64,000 bases of DNA from Bacillus sp. SA1-12 (GCF_000981385.1 NZ_LATZ01000012.1:36394-100393), one strand, 5' to 3'; shown: positions 9,629 to 19,609, counted from the first letter of the stretch. Translations and numbers: made by a program. Notes: a model not told the origin generated them from the sequence alone.

Positions 9629-10402
9629 ATGATCGTTAGCACCATTTTTTTCGTTTATTTATTTGTATTGGGAGCTATACTTGGTTCGTTCTACAATGTA
9701 GTTGGTATACGTATTCCAAAAAATCAATCGATTGTGTTTTCAAGGTCTGTGTGTCCTGTTTGTCATAAAAAGCTGAAAGCAATTGAGATGATCCCGCTTC
9801 TATCATATATTGTGCAAAAAGGGAAATGTAAATCATGCAGAACCGCTATCTCTCCATTGTACCCTTTCATTGAATTTTCTACGGCGTTTCTCTTTATGAT
9901 TTCTCCTTTGCTTGTGGGGTGGTCAAATGAATTGATTATCTCGTTGTCGCTTATTTCATTTATTATGATTGTTGTTATTGCAGACATAAAGTATATGATA
10001 ATACCTGATGCTGTTAATCTATTTTTTCTGCTGCTTTTTGCGATAGAAAGGATATTGATCCCCCTTAATCCATGGTGGGATCCTATTGCAGGCTTAGTAG
10101 CAGGAGGTCTTTTGCCTCTTATGATCATATTAATAAGTAAGGGAGGTCTTGGCGGAGGTGATATGAAACTGCTTGCGGTATTAGGGTTAATCTTAGGGTG
10201 GAAGCTTGTCTTACTCTGTTTTTTTCTTGCAACTCTAGTTGGGACAGTTGCAGGCTTAATAGGGATGTCTACTGGTCATATAAAGAAAAACCGTCCATTT
10301 CCGTTTGGTCCTTTTATAGGTATAGGTGCATTAATTGCCTATTTTTTCGGAAAAGAATTAATTGATTTATATATTCATTTTCTTCATACTGCTTTTAATT
10401 AA
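9629..10402 (+). CDS. comC: Prepilin leader peptidase/N-methyltransferase
   Basis: ComC is the membrane aspartyl peptidase (family A24) that cleaves and methylates the ComG prepilins needed for DNA uptake. The 257-residue multi-span protein has the zinc-type cysteines C42/C45 and C67/C70 in its first cytoplasmic loop. The two catalytic aspartates are D119 (IADIKYMIIPD) and D178 (the GGGD motif at 175-178). ATG at 9629 follows AAAGGAG. It lies between folC and spoIIB, as in B. subtilis apart from the extra cyclase gene. All active-site residues are intact. Confidence 0.95.
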   Translation: MIVSTIFFVYLFVLGAILGSFYNVVGIRIPKNQSIVFSRSVCPVCHKKLKAIEMIPLLSYIVQKGKCKSCRTAISPLYPFIEFSTAFLFMISPLLVGWSNELIISLSLISFIMIVVIADIKYMIIPDAVNLFFLLLFAIERILIPLNPWWDPIAGLVAGGLLPLMIILISKGGLGGGDMKLLAVLGLILGWKLVLLCFFLATLVGTVAGLIGMSTGHIKKNRPFPFGPFIGIGALIAYFFGKELIDLYIHFLHTAFN

Positions 10403-10585
10403 AATCCATAGGTCTTTACTCTGTTTTTTAGTGTAGGATGAAAAGCTTATTCACATGTCATATGAAAAATTTGACGAAAACTTTAAAGGATAAGACGACA
10501 AATGTCTTGTTCTTTTTTTTATGCTTTCTGATAGCATGATAAGCAAAATGACCGCACGTGTTTTGTAAAGAAGGGTGGTAGGCAT

Positions 10586-11638
10586 ATGGACAAGCATACA
10601 TCAGACACGATCAAGATAAAAATTAATGGCAAGGAACGCCAGCTCTCACAAGAAGAAAAAACAGCCGGAGATCTTGCGGTTTCGAGTTGGGATGAAAAGC
10701 TGAAGGCAGAAAATGAGGTTGCTACAGCGAAACAGCCAATAGAAAAGGAAGACGACTTTCCTTGGCTTCTACCTGAAGAGGATGACTCAGTATTTATGGA
10801 CGATCCAAAAGTTGTTACACCTTCAAAGAAAAAGATACCATTTTCAAACCAAACGATCACACCTTATCAATATGCCAATAAAAAAAATCGCAATAGAATC
10901 AATGGGACCTTTCCATTTAAAAAAATAGTGACAATTATTTTGTTAGCAATTGGTTTAGGATTCATGTTTGGTTTAATCGGTCTAAATTTTCTATCCAATG
11001 AAGACATGCCAACAATGGGATCTTCTGATGATGTAACAACTGAAGGAGGCTCAACTGCCGGGGAACCGTCAAATCAGGAAAATAGTGATGATAAAGATAC
11101 AGCTGGAAATGAAGCGGCAGCTTCGACAGCTACCTTAAATTTATATGCTGTTCAAGGTGGTATTTTTTCTGCAAAAGCGGGAGCAGAAACGGTTGCCTCA
11201 CAGATTAAGGAGAAGGGATTTGCTGCAACTGTTATCGAAACAAATGGTTCCTATACAGTATTTGCAGGCTTTGGAAAAGAGAGAACTGAAACTGGTTCAC
11301 TTAGTGAGACCTATCAAAAACAAAACTGGGCTGATATTGAATTTTGGGGTGGAAAAGAGTTATCGCTTACTATTTCAACTGGCAATTCAGCTGAGCAATG
11401 GGCCAGTGTAATTCAGGAATTATCTTCATTAGCTGCTGCTGCAGCAATCGGAAACACACCTGGCCAAGAAGCTGTCACTAAAATTGAAACGTCCATAAAT
11501 GGCATCAAAGCAAATGGTGAGGAAGAAAAGTCATTAATCGAAAATCTGAAAAAAGCAGGAGAGAGCATAAAAAATAATAATGGCTGGGAAGCGCAGCAGT
11601 CTGTATTAGACGTGACTAGTAAAATAACGGCAAATTAA
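10586..11638 (+). CDS. spoIIB: Stage II sporulation protein B
   Basis: SpoIIB localises to the sporulation septum and promotes septal peptidoglycan thinning and engulfment. The 350-residue protein has an acidic, disordered cytoplasmic N-terminus (1-105), one membrane span (about 111-132, IVTIILLAIGLGFMFGLIGL), a low-complexity linker and an extracytoplasmic SPOR-like domain (about 180-265) with LYAVQGGIFSAKAGAE. An Ala-rich helical C-terminal part follows. ATG at 10586 is preceded by AAGGGTGG. Position between comC and maf matches B. subtilis. Confidence 0.9.
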   Translation: MDKHTSDTIKIKINGKERQLSQEEKTAGDLAVSSWDEKLKAENEVATAKQPIEKEDDFPWLLPEEDDSVFMDDPKVVTPSKKKIPFSNQTITPYQYANKKNRNRINGTFPFKKIVTIILLAIGLGFMFGLIGLNFLSNEDMPTMGSSDDVTTEGGSTAGEPSNQENSDDKDTAGNEAAASTATLNLYAVQGGIFSAKAGAETVASQIKEKGFAATVIETNGSYTVFAGFGKERTETGSLSETYQKQNWADIEFWGGKELSLTISTGNSAEQWASVIQELSSLAAAAAIGNTPGQEAVTKIETSINGIKANGEEEKSLIENLKKAGESIKNNNGWEAQQSVLDVTSKITAN

Positions 11639-11642
11639 GAGT

Positions 11643-11689
11643 GGCAATAGGCTTACATTGAGAAGGAGTAAGCCTATTGCCATTTTTTT
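11643..11689 (+). terminator. Terminator of spoIIB
   Basis: The 14-bp perfect stem GGCAATAGGCTTAC / GTAAGCCTATTGCC (11643-11681) is followed by a T run. Confidence 0.9.
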
Positions 11690-11838
11690 GTATGAGCAAA
11701 GATAAACGTCCAGTTTCAACGCAATGGTTGTACATCTTGACTTTAATAAAATCAGATTTTCAAAAATTGTCGTTTTTTCCTCTTTTTGGTACGATAGTCG
11801 TGTATCTTCTAATCTGAAACGTAGAAAGGATGTATGAC

Positions 11839-12408
11839 ATGGCGTCAAATCTTATATTAGCATCAGCATCTCCCCGAAGAAAAGAGCTTCTTGAACTTCT
11901 CCAAATTCCATTTGAGATAATCGTAAGCGAAGTGGAGGAAGTGTTAGACGAAAGTCTTCACCCGGCTGATATGGTCCAGTCATTAGCCATGCAAAAGGCA
12001 GCGAGTGTTGCTAAAAATAATCAGCATGCTTTTGTTATCGGATCTGATACGCTTGTCGTTTATGGAGAACGGATGCTGGGAAAGCCATCAAGTAAAAACG
12101 AAGCAATTGAATTGCTTCAATTACTTTCAGGAAAAACACATGAGGTTTATACAGGAGTAGCTATTATTTACGGAGAACATATTCAATCTTTCTATGAAAA
12201 AACGAGTGTAACCTTTTTCCAGCTTTCTCAAAAAGAAATTGAGGAATATGTTTCAACAGGTGAGCCGATGGACAAAGCTGGAGCCTATGGGATTCAAGGC
12301 TTTGGTGCCTTGCTAGTGGAAAAAATTCATGGAGATTATTATGCCGTTGTCGGTTTGCCAATAGCTCGCACAAACCGAGAGTTGTTAAATATGGGGTTTA
12401 AGCGCTAA
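11839..12408 (+). CDS. maf: Maf nucleotide pyrophosphatase
   Basis: Maf hydrolyses non-canonical or modified nucleoside triphosphates (dTTP/UTP-type in the B. subtilis subgroup) and affects septation when overproduced. It has 189 residues from ATG at 11839, the B. subtilis length. An in-frame ATG at 11830 overlaps the ribosome site AAAGGA (11825-11830), so the later ATG is preferred. The signature [14 protein letters not shown] is at the N-terminus, the catalytic Asp lies in VIGSDTLV, and GKPSSKNEA and [10 protein letters not shown] are conserved. It lies upstream of the broken radC gene. Confidence 0.94.
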   Translation: MASNLILASASPRRKELLELLQIPFEIIVSEVEEVLDESLHPADMVQSLAMQKAASVAKNNQHAFVIGSDTLVVYGERMLGKPSSKNEAIELLQLLSGKTHEVYTGVAIIYGEHIQSFYEKTSVTFFQLSQKEIEEYVSTGEPMDKAGAYGIQGFGALLVEKIHGDYYAVVGLPIARTNRELLNMGFKR

Positions 12409-12413
12409 ACGAA

Positions 12414-12445
12414 AATGGCCCCTGCCTAGAGAGCAGCCATTCTTT
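12414..12445 (+). terminator. Possible terminator of maf
   Basis: The AATGGC / GCCATT outer stem has an inner CTGC/GCAG pairing, followed by a short CTTT tract. It is moderate in strength. Confidence 0.5.
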
Positions 12446-12541
12446 ATGAAACAGGATGTATTCACCGAATAAAACTGCAACTGAGGACCATGATATGTAG
12501 AGAGATTTTTTTATGAGCAGAAAGGGAACGAAGGAGGCAAT

Positions 12542-13230
12542 ATGGAACGTTCAACATTCAAAATCCGTGATTTCCCTGAAGATGAAAGGCCTAGAGAACG
12601 CTTGTTAAATGAAGGTCCTGATAAGCTGTCAAATTAAGAATTATTTGCAATCTTGCTTCGTACCGGAACAAAAAAGGAATCTGTCCTTGAATTGTCGCAA
12701 AAGCTGCTTAAGCATTTTGAAGGACTGAGAATGTTAAAGTATGCAACAGTGGAAGAAATCACAACAATATCCGGCATAGGAAAGGCAAAGGCAGTTCAAA
12801 TACTAGCTGCTCTGGAACTTGGAAGAAGAATCAACCGTCTTACGTATGATGAACGTTATGTTATTCGCTCACCACAAGATGGTGCTAATTATGTAATGGA
12901 AGAAATGCGTTTCTTAAGTCAGGAACATTTTGTCTGCCTCTATTTAAACACAAAAAATCAGGTATTGCATAAACAAACAGTATTTATCGGCAGCCTGAAT
13001 GCGTCTATTGTCCACCCCCGTGAGGTTTACAAAGAAGCATTCAAACGTTCTGCTCATCAATCATCTGTATCCATAATCATCCTTCAGGCGACCCTTCTCC
13101 GAGCAAAGAAGACATTGAAGTGACAAAGCGTCTCACAGAATGTGGGAAGGTATTAGGAATAGAACTTTTGGACCATCTTATTATAGGTGAACAAAAATAT
13201 GTCAGTTTAAAAGAAAAAGGCTATGTGTAA
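12542..13230 (+). pseudogene. radC: DNA repair protein RadC, disrupted by a stop and a frameshift
   Basis: Translation from ATG at 12542 gives the RadC N-terminus (FKIRDFPEDERPRERLL), but codon 32 is TAA (12635-12637) where the family has Ala in the SNAELL motif. The frame then continues as RadC (LRTGTKKESVL, the HhH segment SGIGKAKAVQILAALELGRR) until after 13054. There one base is missing; adding one base restores SIIC followed by the JAB/MPN metal motif [18 protein letters not shown]. The gene then ends correctly at the TAA at 13228-13230. The metal-binding motif is therefore out of frame. Either the gene is dead or the assembly has two errors. Sequence outside the lesions remains well conserved, so the loss would be recent. 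Confidence 0.9.
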
Positions 13231-13460
13231 TACTTTTTTTTTTGCGTAATTACGATATAATAAGGTTTATGGGTTTTTTTCTATTTAGGAAAAAACTCAT
13301 TTCGATGCAGGAAAGATGAAGAAGCAGTTTCGGAATATAAAACCTCATTTGATGTAAAACATGCCAGAAGGCAGTCAGCCTCAAAATGAAGAAAGTTGTT
13401 TTAGTCAAATTTCCTAATAAAAAAAGTAAATATTTCGTTTCAGAAAGGAAGATACACCCT

Positions 13461-14483
13461 ATGTTTGGAATCGGTACAAGAGACCTTGGTATAGATTTAG
13501 GGACAGCAAACACACTTGTATTTGTGAAAGGAAAAGGGGTTGTAGTAAGAGAACCTTCTGTTGTTGCCTTACAAACCGATACAAAGCAAATTGTTGCAGT
13601 GGGTAATGATGCTAAAAATATGATTGGTCGTACACCAGGAAATGTTGTAGCATTGCGCCCGATGAAAGATGGAGTTATAGCTGATTATGAAACAACAGCT
13701 ACTATGATGAAATACTATATTAAGCAAGCAACAAAGACGAAAGGTGTCTTTGCAAGAAAGCCTTATGTAATGGTTTGTGTTCCATCAGGTATAACGGCTG
13801 TAGAAGAACGGGCAGTTATTGATGCAACCAGACAGGCAGGAGCAAGAGATGCTTATACCATAGAGGAGCCGTTTGCTGCAGCAATTGGAGCGAATTTACC
13901 AGTTTGGGAACCGACAGGAAGCATGGTAGTAGATATTGGCGGCGGGACAACGGAGGTTGCGATTATCTCTCTGGGAGGTATTGTGACAAGCCAATCAATT
14001 CGTGTTGCTGGAGACGAAATGGATGAGGCTATTATTACATATATACGTAAAACGTATAATTTAATGATTGGTGACCGTACAGCTGAAGCGATTAAAATGG
14101 AGATTGGATCAGCTGGCTCTCCTGACGGTGTTGAGAATATGGATATCAGAGGAAGAGACCTTTTAACCGGTTTGCCAAAAACAATTGAAATTACGGCAGC
14201 AGAAATTGCCGATGCTCTTAAAGATACTGTTTATACTATTGTTGATACGGTAAAAAACACATTGGAAAAAACTCCGCCAGAGCTTGCTGCGGATATTATG
14301 GATCGCGGAATCGTTTTAACAGGCGGCGGTGCATTGCTGCGGAATTTAGATAAAGTCATTGGTGAAGAAACAAATATGCCGGTGTTAATCGCAGAAGATC
14401 CGTTAGATTGTGTTGCGATTGGAACAGGTAAAGCTTTAGAGCATATTCATTTATTTAAAAATAAAGCTAGAGACAGCAGATAA
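13461..14483 (+). CDS. mreB: Rod shape-determining protein MreB
   Basis: MreB is the actin homologue that forms membrane-associated filaments guiding lateral wall synthesis. It has 340 residues. Actin-fold nucleotide motifs are [13 protein letters not shown] near the N-terminus, [16 protein letters not shown] in the middle and [12 protein letters not shown] near the C-terminus. The frame is open from 13386, but the ATG at 13461 matches the conserved start [14 protein letters not shown] and follows AAAGGAAG. It heads the mreB-mreC-mreD-minC-minD cluster. In B. subtilis radC lies directly upstream; here radC is broken while mreB is intact. Confidence 0.97.
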   Translation: MFGIGTRDLGIDLGTANTLVFVKGKGVVVREPSVVALQTDTKQIVAVGNDAKNMIGRTPGNVVALRPMKDGVIADYETTATMMKYYIKQATKTKGVFARKPYVMVCVPSGITAVEERAVIDATRQAGARDAYTIEEPFAAAIGANLPVWEPTGSMVVDIGGGTTEVAIISLGGIVTSQSIRVAGDEMDEAIITYIRKTYNLMIGDRTAEAIKMEIGSAGSPDGVENMDIRGRDLLTGLPKTIEITAAEIADALKDTVYTIVDTVKNTLEKTPPELAADIMDRGIVLTGGGALLRNLDKVIGEETNMPVLIAEDPLDCVAIGTGKALEHIHLFKNKARDSR

Positions 14484-14587
14484 TACAAATAATTGAAAAG
14501 CCTTTGCTTATTGACATCACTCTTTTCGTCACATATAAGCAGAGGCTATGTTTTGAAACGGAAATTCGAGTTAAGAGGGTGTTCATC

Positions 14588-15508
14588 ATGCCACAGTTTT
14601 TCCTGAATAAACGCCTTATCTTGTTACTAGTTAGTATTATTGTTTTAGTGGCATTGATTGGTTTTTCCTTAAAGGAAGATCGAAAGTTAAGTTGGCCGGA
14701 GCAATTTTTACAGGATACAGTAGGTGTTTTTCAGTCTATATTTCACAAACCTGCAATATATGTTTCTGATTTCTTTGAAAACGTGACGGATTTAAAAAAT
14801 ACCTATGAAGAAAATGAACTGTTAAAGAGCAGATTGGATGAATATATGCAGCTTGAGGCAGATCTTCAAGAGTATAAAGAGGAAAATGAAAGATTGTTAG
14901 CTGAGTTAGGCAAAGTTGCTAACTTAAGAAAGTATAATCCGATTTTTTCCACTGTTATTGGGCGAAATCCTGACAGATGGTATGACTATGTTTCAATTGA
15001 TAAAGGCGCACAAGATGGAATTCAGCCTGATATGGCTGTTGTAACTGCTGAAGGTTTGGTTGGAAAAGTGAAAACAATTTCACAATTTACATCAACTGTC
15101 CAGTTATTAAGTGCAACAGATCTTAAAAACAAAATTTCAGCTGAAGTTCAAGCATTACCGGAAAACGAAGATGACAAAAACAATCCAAACAATACCCAAA
15201 AAGTTATGGGGTTAATAGAAGGATATGACGAGGAAAAAGGTGCGCTTTTACTTAAACGGATTGAATCAGATGTCAAGCTTGTAGAGGGACAAAAAGTAAT
15301 TACCTCAGGAAAAGGTGAAGTTTTCCCAGAAGGTATCCTAATTGGAGAAATAATTGGAGTTGAACCGGATACGTATGGATTAGAACAAATGGCCTATGTA
15401 AAACCGTCAGCAAACTTCTACGATATTGACCGGGTATGGGTAGCAGAGCGTGTTGCACAATCAGAGGATCCTGTTGAAGCGGTAAATGAGGAGGAGGAGG
15501 AATCTTGA
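14588..15508 (+). CDS. mreC: Rod shape-determining protein MreC
   Basis: MreC is a bitopic membrane protein linking MreB to the extracellular wall synthesis machinery. It has 306 residues from ATG at 14588, a family-typical length; the frame extends back to 14504 without homology, and GAGGGTG precedes the chosen ATG. It shows an N-terminal membrane span (about 8-28), a coiled coil (about 65-110) and the beta-barrel MreC domain (VIGRNPDRWYDYVSIDKGAQDG, GLVGKV, TSGKGEVFPEGILIG). The C-terminus is a Glu-rich tail. Its TGA overlaps the mreD start by 4 bases, indicating translational coupling. Confidence 0.95.
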   Translation: MPQFFLNKRLILLLVSIIVLVALIGFSLKEDRKLSWPEQFLQDTVGVFQSIFHKPAIYVSDFFENVTDLKNTYEENELLKSRLDEYMQLEADLQEYKEENERLLAELGKVANLRKYNPIFSTVIGRNPDRWYDYVSIDKGAQDGIQPDMAVVTAEGLVGKVKTISQFTSTVQLLSATDLKNKISAEVQALPENEDDKNNPNNTQKVMGLIEGYDEEKGALLLKRIESDVKLVEGQKVITSGKGEVFPEGILIGEIIGVEPDTYGLEQMAYVKPSANFYDIDRVWVAERVAQSEDPVEAVNEEEEES

Positions 15509-16023
15509 GGCGTTTCATCCTTCCTTTTCTGGTCCTGTTTATTTTTATAAGCGAGAGTATCTTCTCCCATCTTATCCATATACCATTTGCACTGGAGGAT
15601 CAGGTTTACATTCCTAGATTTGTGTTAATTACATGTCTATTTCTCACCGTATACTTAAATAGAACACATGGAATGATTTTTGGATTAGTATTCGGCTTAT
15701 TGTATGACATTGTCTATATAGAAATTATAGGAATTTATTTATTTGCATATGCCATTTTAGCTTATCTGGTTTCTAAAGCGATGAAGATTTTACATGGAAA
15801 TGCTTTAATTGTATTGTTTTTGACGATTTTATCCATCGCTATACTTGAATTTTATGTATATGGAATTAATTATTTAATTGGCTCAACAAAAATGACCTTG
15901 TACAATTTTACAACATTAAGATTATTGCCTACTCTTGCATTAAACTCTATTGTTGCCATTCTTTTAATCTACCCTATGAAAAAATTCCTGACTAAAATAA
16001 AATTAGAAGAATCGGATGATTAG
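15505..16023 (+). CDS. mreD: Rod shape-determining protein MreD
   Basis: MreD is the integral membrane partner of MreC/MreB in the elongation complex. It has 172 residues, 5-6 hydrophobic spans and few charged residues. TTG at 15505 overlaps the mreC stop, and its ribosome site GGAGGAGGAGG lies inside the Glu-rich end of mreC. The family is poorly conserved in sequence, so the call rests on length, membrane pattern and position between mreC and minC. Confidence 0.92.
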   Translation: MRRFILPFLVLFIFISESIFSHLIHIPFALEDQVYIPRFVLITCLFLTVYLNRTHGMIFGLVFGLLYDIVYIEIIGIYLFAYAILAYLVSKAMKILHGNALIVLFLTILSIAILEFYVYGINYLIGSTKMTLYNFTTLRLLPTLALNSIVAILLIYPMKKFLTKIKLEESDD

Positions 16024-16077
16024 AAAAAAGGATTTTAGGCATTTCTGTCGAATAGATAAATCGTTGAGGTGAACGTG

Positions 16078-16761
16078 ATGAAGGTCCAAAAACAACAATA
16101 TGTTACCATTAAAGGCACAAAAGATGGCTTAACGTTACATCTCGATGATTCATGTTCTTTTGACCAATTGCTCCATGAACTCGAGGAAATGCTATCTTTA
16201 AAACAATATATTCACGGGTCTGGTCCAGTTATTGGTGTAAATGTCAAGGTTGGTAATCGATTCGTTAATAAGCAGCAACGTGAAAAGCTTGAATCAATGA
16301 TTCAGCAAAAACGCAATTTAAAGGTCGAAGCAATTGAAAGCAATGTTATGACAAAGGATGAGGCGCTTAGGATTAAGAGAGAAACCGAAGTTGTCTCTGT
16401 TGCTAAAATTGTTCGGTCTGGTCAGATTTTAAAGGTTAAAGGCGATCTGCTGTTAATAGGTGATGTCAATCCAGGCGGAACAGTGATTGCTGCAGGAAAT
16501 ATCTTTGTACTCGGAGCTTTAAGAGGAATTGCACATGCAGGAGCGGAGGGGAACGGACAGGCTGTAATTGCTGCCTCATTAATGAAACCAGCTCAGCTTC
16601 GAATTAGTGACATCATTAATCGTGCACCAGATCATATACCGAATGATGGAAATGAAATGGAATGTGCTTATATAAATGAAGATAACGAAATGATTATAGA
16701 GCGACTGCAGCTACTTACTCATTTACGACCTAATTTGACAAGGTTTGAAGGGGGAATCTAA
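16078..16761 (+). CDS. minC: Septum site-determining protein MinC
   Basis: MinC inhibits FtsZ polymerisation away from mid-cell and is recruited by MinD. It has 227 residues from ATG at 16078; an in-frame GTG lies at 16069, but GAGGTG at 16064-16069 serves the later ATG. The N-terminal FtsZ-binding domain (1-105) is followed by the beta-helical C-terminal domain with the conserved [17 protein letters not shown] and [16 protein letters not shown]. It ends two bases before minD. Confidence 0.96.
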   Translation: MKVQKQQYVTIKGTKDGLTLHLDDSCSFDQLLHELEEMLSLKQYIHGSGPVIGVNVKVGNRFVNKQQREKLESMIQQKRNLKVEAIESNVMTKDEALRIKRETEVVSVAKIVRSGQILKVKGDLLLIGDVNPGGTVIAAGNIFVLGALRGIAHAGAEGNGQAVIAASLMKPAQLRISDIINRAPDHIPNDGNEMECAYINEDNEMIIERLQLLTHLRPNLTRFEGGI

Positions 16762-16763
16762 CA

Positions 16764-17567
16764 ATGGGTGAAGCAATTGTCATTACCTCAGGTAAAGGTG
16801 GTGTTGGTAAAACAACAACATCAGCAAATTTAGGGACAGCTTTAGCTATATTAGGCAAACGTGTTTGTCTAGTAGATACAGACATCGGTCTTCGAAACCT
16901 GGATGTTGTAATGGGATTAGAAAATCGAATTATTTATGATCTAGTGGACGTTGTTGAAGGTCGCTGTAAAATGCATCAGGCACTTGTTAAAGATAAACGG
17001 TTTGAAGATCTACTATATTTATTGCCGGCTGCGCAAACGAGTGATAAAACAGCCGTAAAACCAGAGCAAATGAAAAAGCTAATAGATGAATTAAAACAAG
17101 ATTATGATTATATCGTCATTGATTGCCCGGCTGGTATTGAACAAGGATACAAAAATGCAGTTGCTGGTGCGGACAAAGCGATTGTTGTCACAACACCTGA
17201 AATATCTGCTGTTCGTGATGCAGACCGAATTATCGGCCTTCTTGAAAAGGAAGATATTGAACCACCGAAATTAATCATTAACCGTATTCGTAATCACCTT
17301 GTTAAAAACGGGGACATGCTGGACGTAGATGAGATTGTGACACATCTTTCCATTGATCTGATTGGAATAGTTGCCGATGATGATAATGTTATTAAGGCAT
17401 CCAATAATGGTGAGCCGATTGCAATGGATCCGAATAACCGTGCAGCAATTGCCTATCGAAATATAGCAAGGAGAATTCTTGGTGAATCGGTTCCTTTACA
17501 ATCATTAGAGGAGCAACATAAAGGCGTACTAACCAGATTGAAAAAATTCTTTGGTGTACGAGTTTAA
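16764..17567 (+). CDS. minD: Septum site-determining protein MinD
   Basis: MinD is a membrane-associated ATPase that positions MinC. The deviant Walker A motif KGGVGKTT is at residues 11-18, with the switch region VDTDIGLRNLDVVMG and the Walker B-like YIVIDCPAG. The C-terminal amphipathic membrane-targeting helix is LTRLKKFFGV. Length is 267 residues (B. subtilis 268). In Bacillus polar targeting is through DivIVA/MinJ rather than MinE, and no minE is seen here. It ends the mre-min cluster. Confidence 0.97.
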   Translation: MGEAIVITSGKGGVGKTTTSANLGTALAILGKRVCLVDTDIGLRNLDVVMGLENRIIYDLVDVVEGRCKMHQALVKDKRFEDLLYLLPAAQTSDKTAVKPEQMKKLIDELKQDYDYIVIDCPAGIEQGYKNAVAGADKAIVVTTPEISAVRDADRIIGLLEKEDIEPPKLIINRIRNHLVKNGDMLDVDEIVTHLSIDLIGIVADDDNVIKASNNGEPIAMDPNNRAAIAYRNIARRILGESVPLQSLEEQHKGVLTRLKKFFGVRV

Positions 17568-17598
17568 TAATAGAAGTACATGATTACTATACATAATG

Positions 17599-17651
17599 AC
17601 TAGTGTTTGAACTCAATTTTACGTAAATTGAGTTTAAACACTAGTTTTTTT
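17599..17651 (+). terminator. Terminator of the mre-min cluster
   Basis: A long near-perfect hairpin, ACTAGTGTTT(G)AACTCAATTT paired with its complement at 17625-17645, is followed by a T run. Confidence 0.9.
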
Positions 17652-17688
17652 ATTTTTATAATGTTAAAGCTTATGGTTTTGGAACTAT

Positions 17689-17813
17689 GTTGATTAGTAC
17701 GGATATGTGAGACTCTAGCGAAGAATCGTGTTATAGAGAGACCGTACAGTCGAGTCATGTTCATGAGCGTACAGCTAGCCAGTACATAGCAAACACCTTC
17801 TGCTGCAATCAAC
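17689..17813. repeat. Decayed dispersed repeat, family C
   Basis: Ends GTTGATT and AATCAAC form an inverted repeat, with nested GTACGG / CCGTAC inside. Ends and general layout resemble the GC-richer GTTGATTGGAGCGGAAGG...GAAATCAAC elements common in Bacillus genomes and the copy at 24430. The GC-rich core is eroded. The rest of the minD-spoIVFA gap holds only a terminator and a promoter. Confidence 0.5.
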
Positions 17814-17908
17814 TGGGCAATTTTGAAAGTATCTATTACTTTTTATGGCTTACATAAACATGGGACTAATCAGCCTAATATAGATAGTGGTTAGGACATA
17901 AATTTTAA

Positions 17909-17937
17909 TCATATCCTTTCAGGACAAGGCATAAACT
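17909..17937 (+). promoter_or_regulatory. Sigma-E-type promoter of spoIVFAB
   Basis: TCATATC (17909-17915) and CATAAACT (17930-17937) are separated by 14 bases, the same geometry as the spoVID promoter. Each is one base off consensus. It lies about 30 bases before the spoIVFA start. Confidence 0.65.
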
Positions 17938-17967
17938 TGTACAAACTGACTAAAAGGATTGATGGGG

Positions 17968-18750
17968 ATGAGTCATCGAGCGGATGAAGTGAGAAAAAGA
18001 ATTGCGAAAAGAAAGCGTGAAAGAGGTTTAGTTAATGAACAAGATACGTCAAAGCGAACTTCCTTGTTTTTAAGTGATGAGGAGAGATATGGCGTATATA
18101 CGCCGCCAACATATGAAGGTGGTCCGGGCAATGGGAATGGCGGTCACCCGCTTTTCCGTGCAGAAGTATTCATATTTAAATTATTATTTTCAGCTGTCAT
18201 CGTATTAGTTGCTGCAATCGCTTTTAAAAATGGAGCACCTATCTTCCAAAAAGCACAATCTGCGATCAATTACTCACTTGAAGAAGAGTTTCAATTTGCT
18301 GCTGTTTCCTCATGGTATAGGGAACAATTTGGAGAACCATTAGCCCTTTTTAATCCAACATCAGGTGACAATGAAAAGGAAAATCAAACTGAGACCGCTG
18401 GGTTATCTGTACCAGCAACTGGGAAAGTGCTAGAAACCTTTGAAGATAACGGACAAGGGATTATGGTAGAGACAAATCGTCCCTCTGTAGAAGCAATTAA
18501 TGAAGGTATTATTGTTGAAGCAGGCGAAAAATCGGATAATGGTCTGACAATCGTCATCCAGCATGCTGATGGTACAGAATCATGGTATGGAAATTTAGAA
18601 AAAATTGATGTAGCTCTTTATGATTTTGTCGAAAAAGGAAAAGAGCTAGGAAAAACAAAACTAAATGAAAATCAAAAAGGCACCTTTTATTTTGCTATAA
18701 AAAAGGGTGATGAATTTATTGACCCGAACAAGGTGATCCAATTTGAATAA
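17968..18750 (+). CDS. spoIVFA: Stage IV sporulation protein FA
   Basis: SpoIVFA is a mother-cell membrane protein that holds SpoIVFB and BofA in the outer forespore membrane and delays pro-sigma-K processing until signalled. It has 260 residues from ATG at 17968; AAAAGGA at 17952-17958 fits this start better than the earlier in-frame TTG/ATG. A basic N-terminus (RKRIAKRKRERG), one membrane span (about 73-92) and an extracytoplasmic M23/LytM-like domain (about 150-258) are visible. The metal ligands typical of active M23 peptidases are not evident. It overlaps spoIVFB by 8 bases. Confidence 0.93.
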   Translation: MSHRADEVRKRIAKRKRERGLVNEQDTSKRTSLFLSDEERYGVYTPPTYEGGPGNGNGGHPLFRAEVFIFKLLFSAVIVLVAAIAFKNGAPIFQKAQSAINYSLEEEFQFAAVSSWYREQFGEPLALFNPTSGDNEKENQTETAGLSVPATGKVLETFEDNGQGIMVETNRPSVEAINEGIIVEAGEKSDNGLTIVIQHADGTESWYGNLEKIDVALYDFVEKGKELGKTKLNENQKGTFYFAIKKGDEFIDPNKVIQFE

Positions 18751-19609
18751 CTATTTAACTCTCTTACTAAAAATCCATATTCATCCATTGTTATGGGTAA
18801 TGATTGGAATAAGTGTCATTACAGCAAACTTTAAAACGGTATTAATTCTAATGCTGATTGTGTTTGTACATGAAATGGGCCATGCAGTTAGTGCTCATTT
18901 TTTTTCTTGGAGAATTAAATCAATCATGCTTCTCCCCTTCGGAGGAGTTGCTGTGGTTGATGAGCATGGAAACCGTTCGCTGAAACAAGAGTTAATTGTC
19001 GTATTATCAGGACCAATTCAGCATATTTGGCTTCAAGGGGCAGCCTTTTTGCTTATGACAACGAATATAGTTAGCGCAGGGGATTATCAATTATTTACGT
19101 TTTATAATCTATCGATATTATTCTTTAATTTGCTGCCTGTATGGCCATTAGATGGCGGCAAGCTATTATTTATTCTTTTCTCAAATTATTGGCCATATAA
19201 AAGAGCGCATTTGTATATGATTGTCGTGTCGGTCTTCTTCTTGTTAAATTACCTAGCAGTTGTTTTAATATATTCACCTCATCATTTAAATGCGTGGATT
19301 ATTACATCCTTTCTCATTTACAGTTTATACCAAGAATATAAGAATCGAATGTATGGCTGTTTACGCTTTTTAATGGAGCGATATTATGGCAAACAAGATA
19401 CGATTTACCGATTAAAACCGCTTGTCGTAGATGAGTCAGAGTTAATTTTTCATGTGTTGCTTCAATTTCAACGAGGATGCAAGCACTTAATCATTGTTGA
19501 ACGAGATGGTTCAAAGGTTTCGGAAATGGATGAAAATGAATTGCTTCATGCCTATTTCGCAAATAAGCTTACCGATTCAAAGGTAGGAGATTTAGTCTAC
19601 GCATATTGA
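18743..19609 (+). CDS. spoIVFB: Stage IV sporulation protein FB, site-2 protease
   Basis: SpoIVFB is the intramembrane zinc protease (M50/S2P family) that cleaves pro-sigma-K in the outer forespore membrane. The zinc motif HEMGH is at residues 43-47 (catalytic E44), and the third ligand is D137 in NLLPVWPLDGG. Length is 288 residues, with a C-terminal CBS-like domain (about 205-285) containing GCKHLIIVERDGSKVSEMDENELLHAY, the ATP-sensing part. The start is TTG at 18743, inside the end of spoIVFA. All catalytic residues are present. Confidence 0.96.
   Translation: MNNYLTLLLKIHIHPLLWVMIGISVITANFKTVLILMLIVFVHEMGHAVSAHFFSWRIKSIMLLPFGGVAVVDEHGNRSLKQELIVVLSGPIQHIWLQGAAFLLMTTNIVSAGDYQLFTFYNLSILFFNLLPVWPLDGGKLLFILFSNYWPYKRAHLYMIVVSVFFLLNYLAVVLIYSPHHLNAWIITSFLIYSLYQEYKNRMYGCLRFLMERYYGKQDTIYRLKPLVVDESELIFHVLLQFQRGCKHLIIVERDGSKVSEMDENELLHAYFANKLTDSKVGDLVYAY

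Noticed and set aside
12542..13230. radC nonsense codon as programmed recoding
   Set aside because: The stop is TAA, a second frameshift lesion exists further on, and no slippery or stem-loop signal stands out, so decay or sequencing error is simpler.
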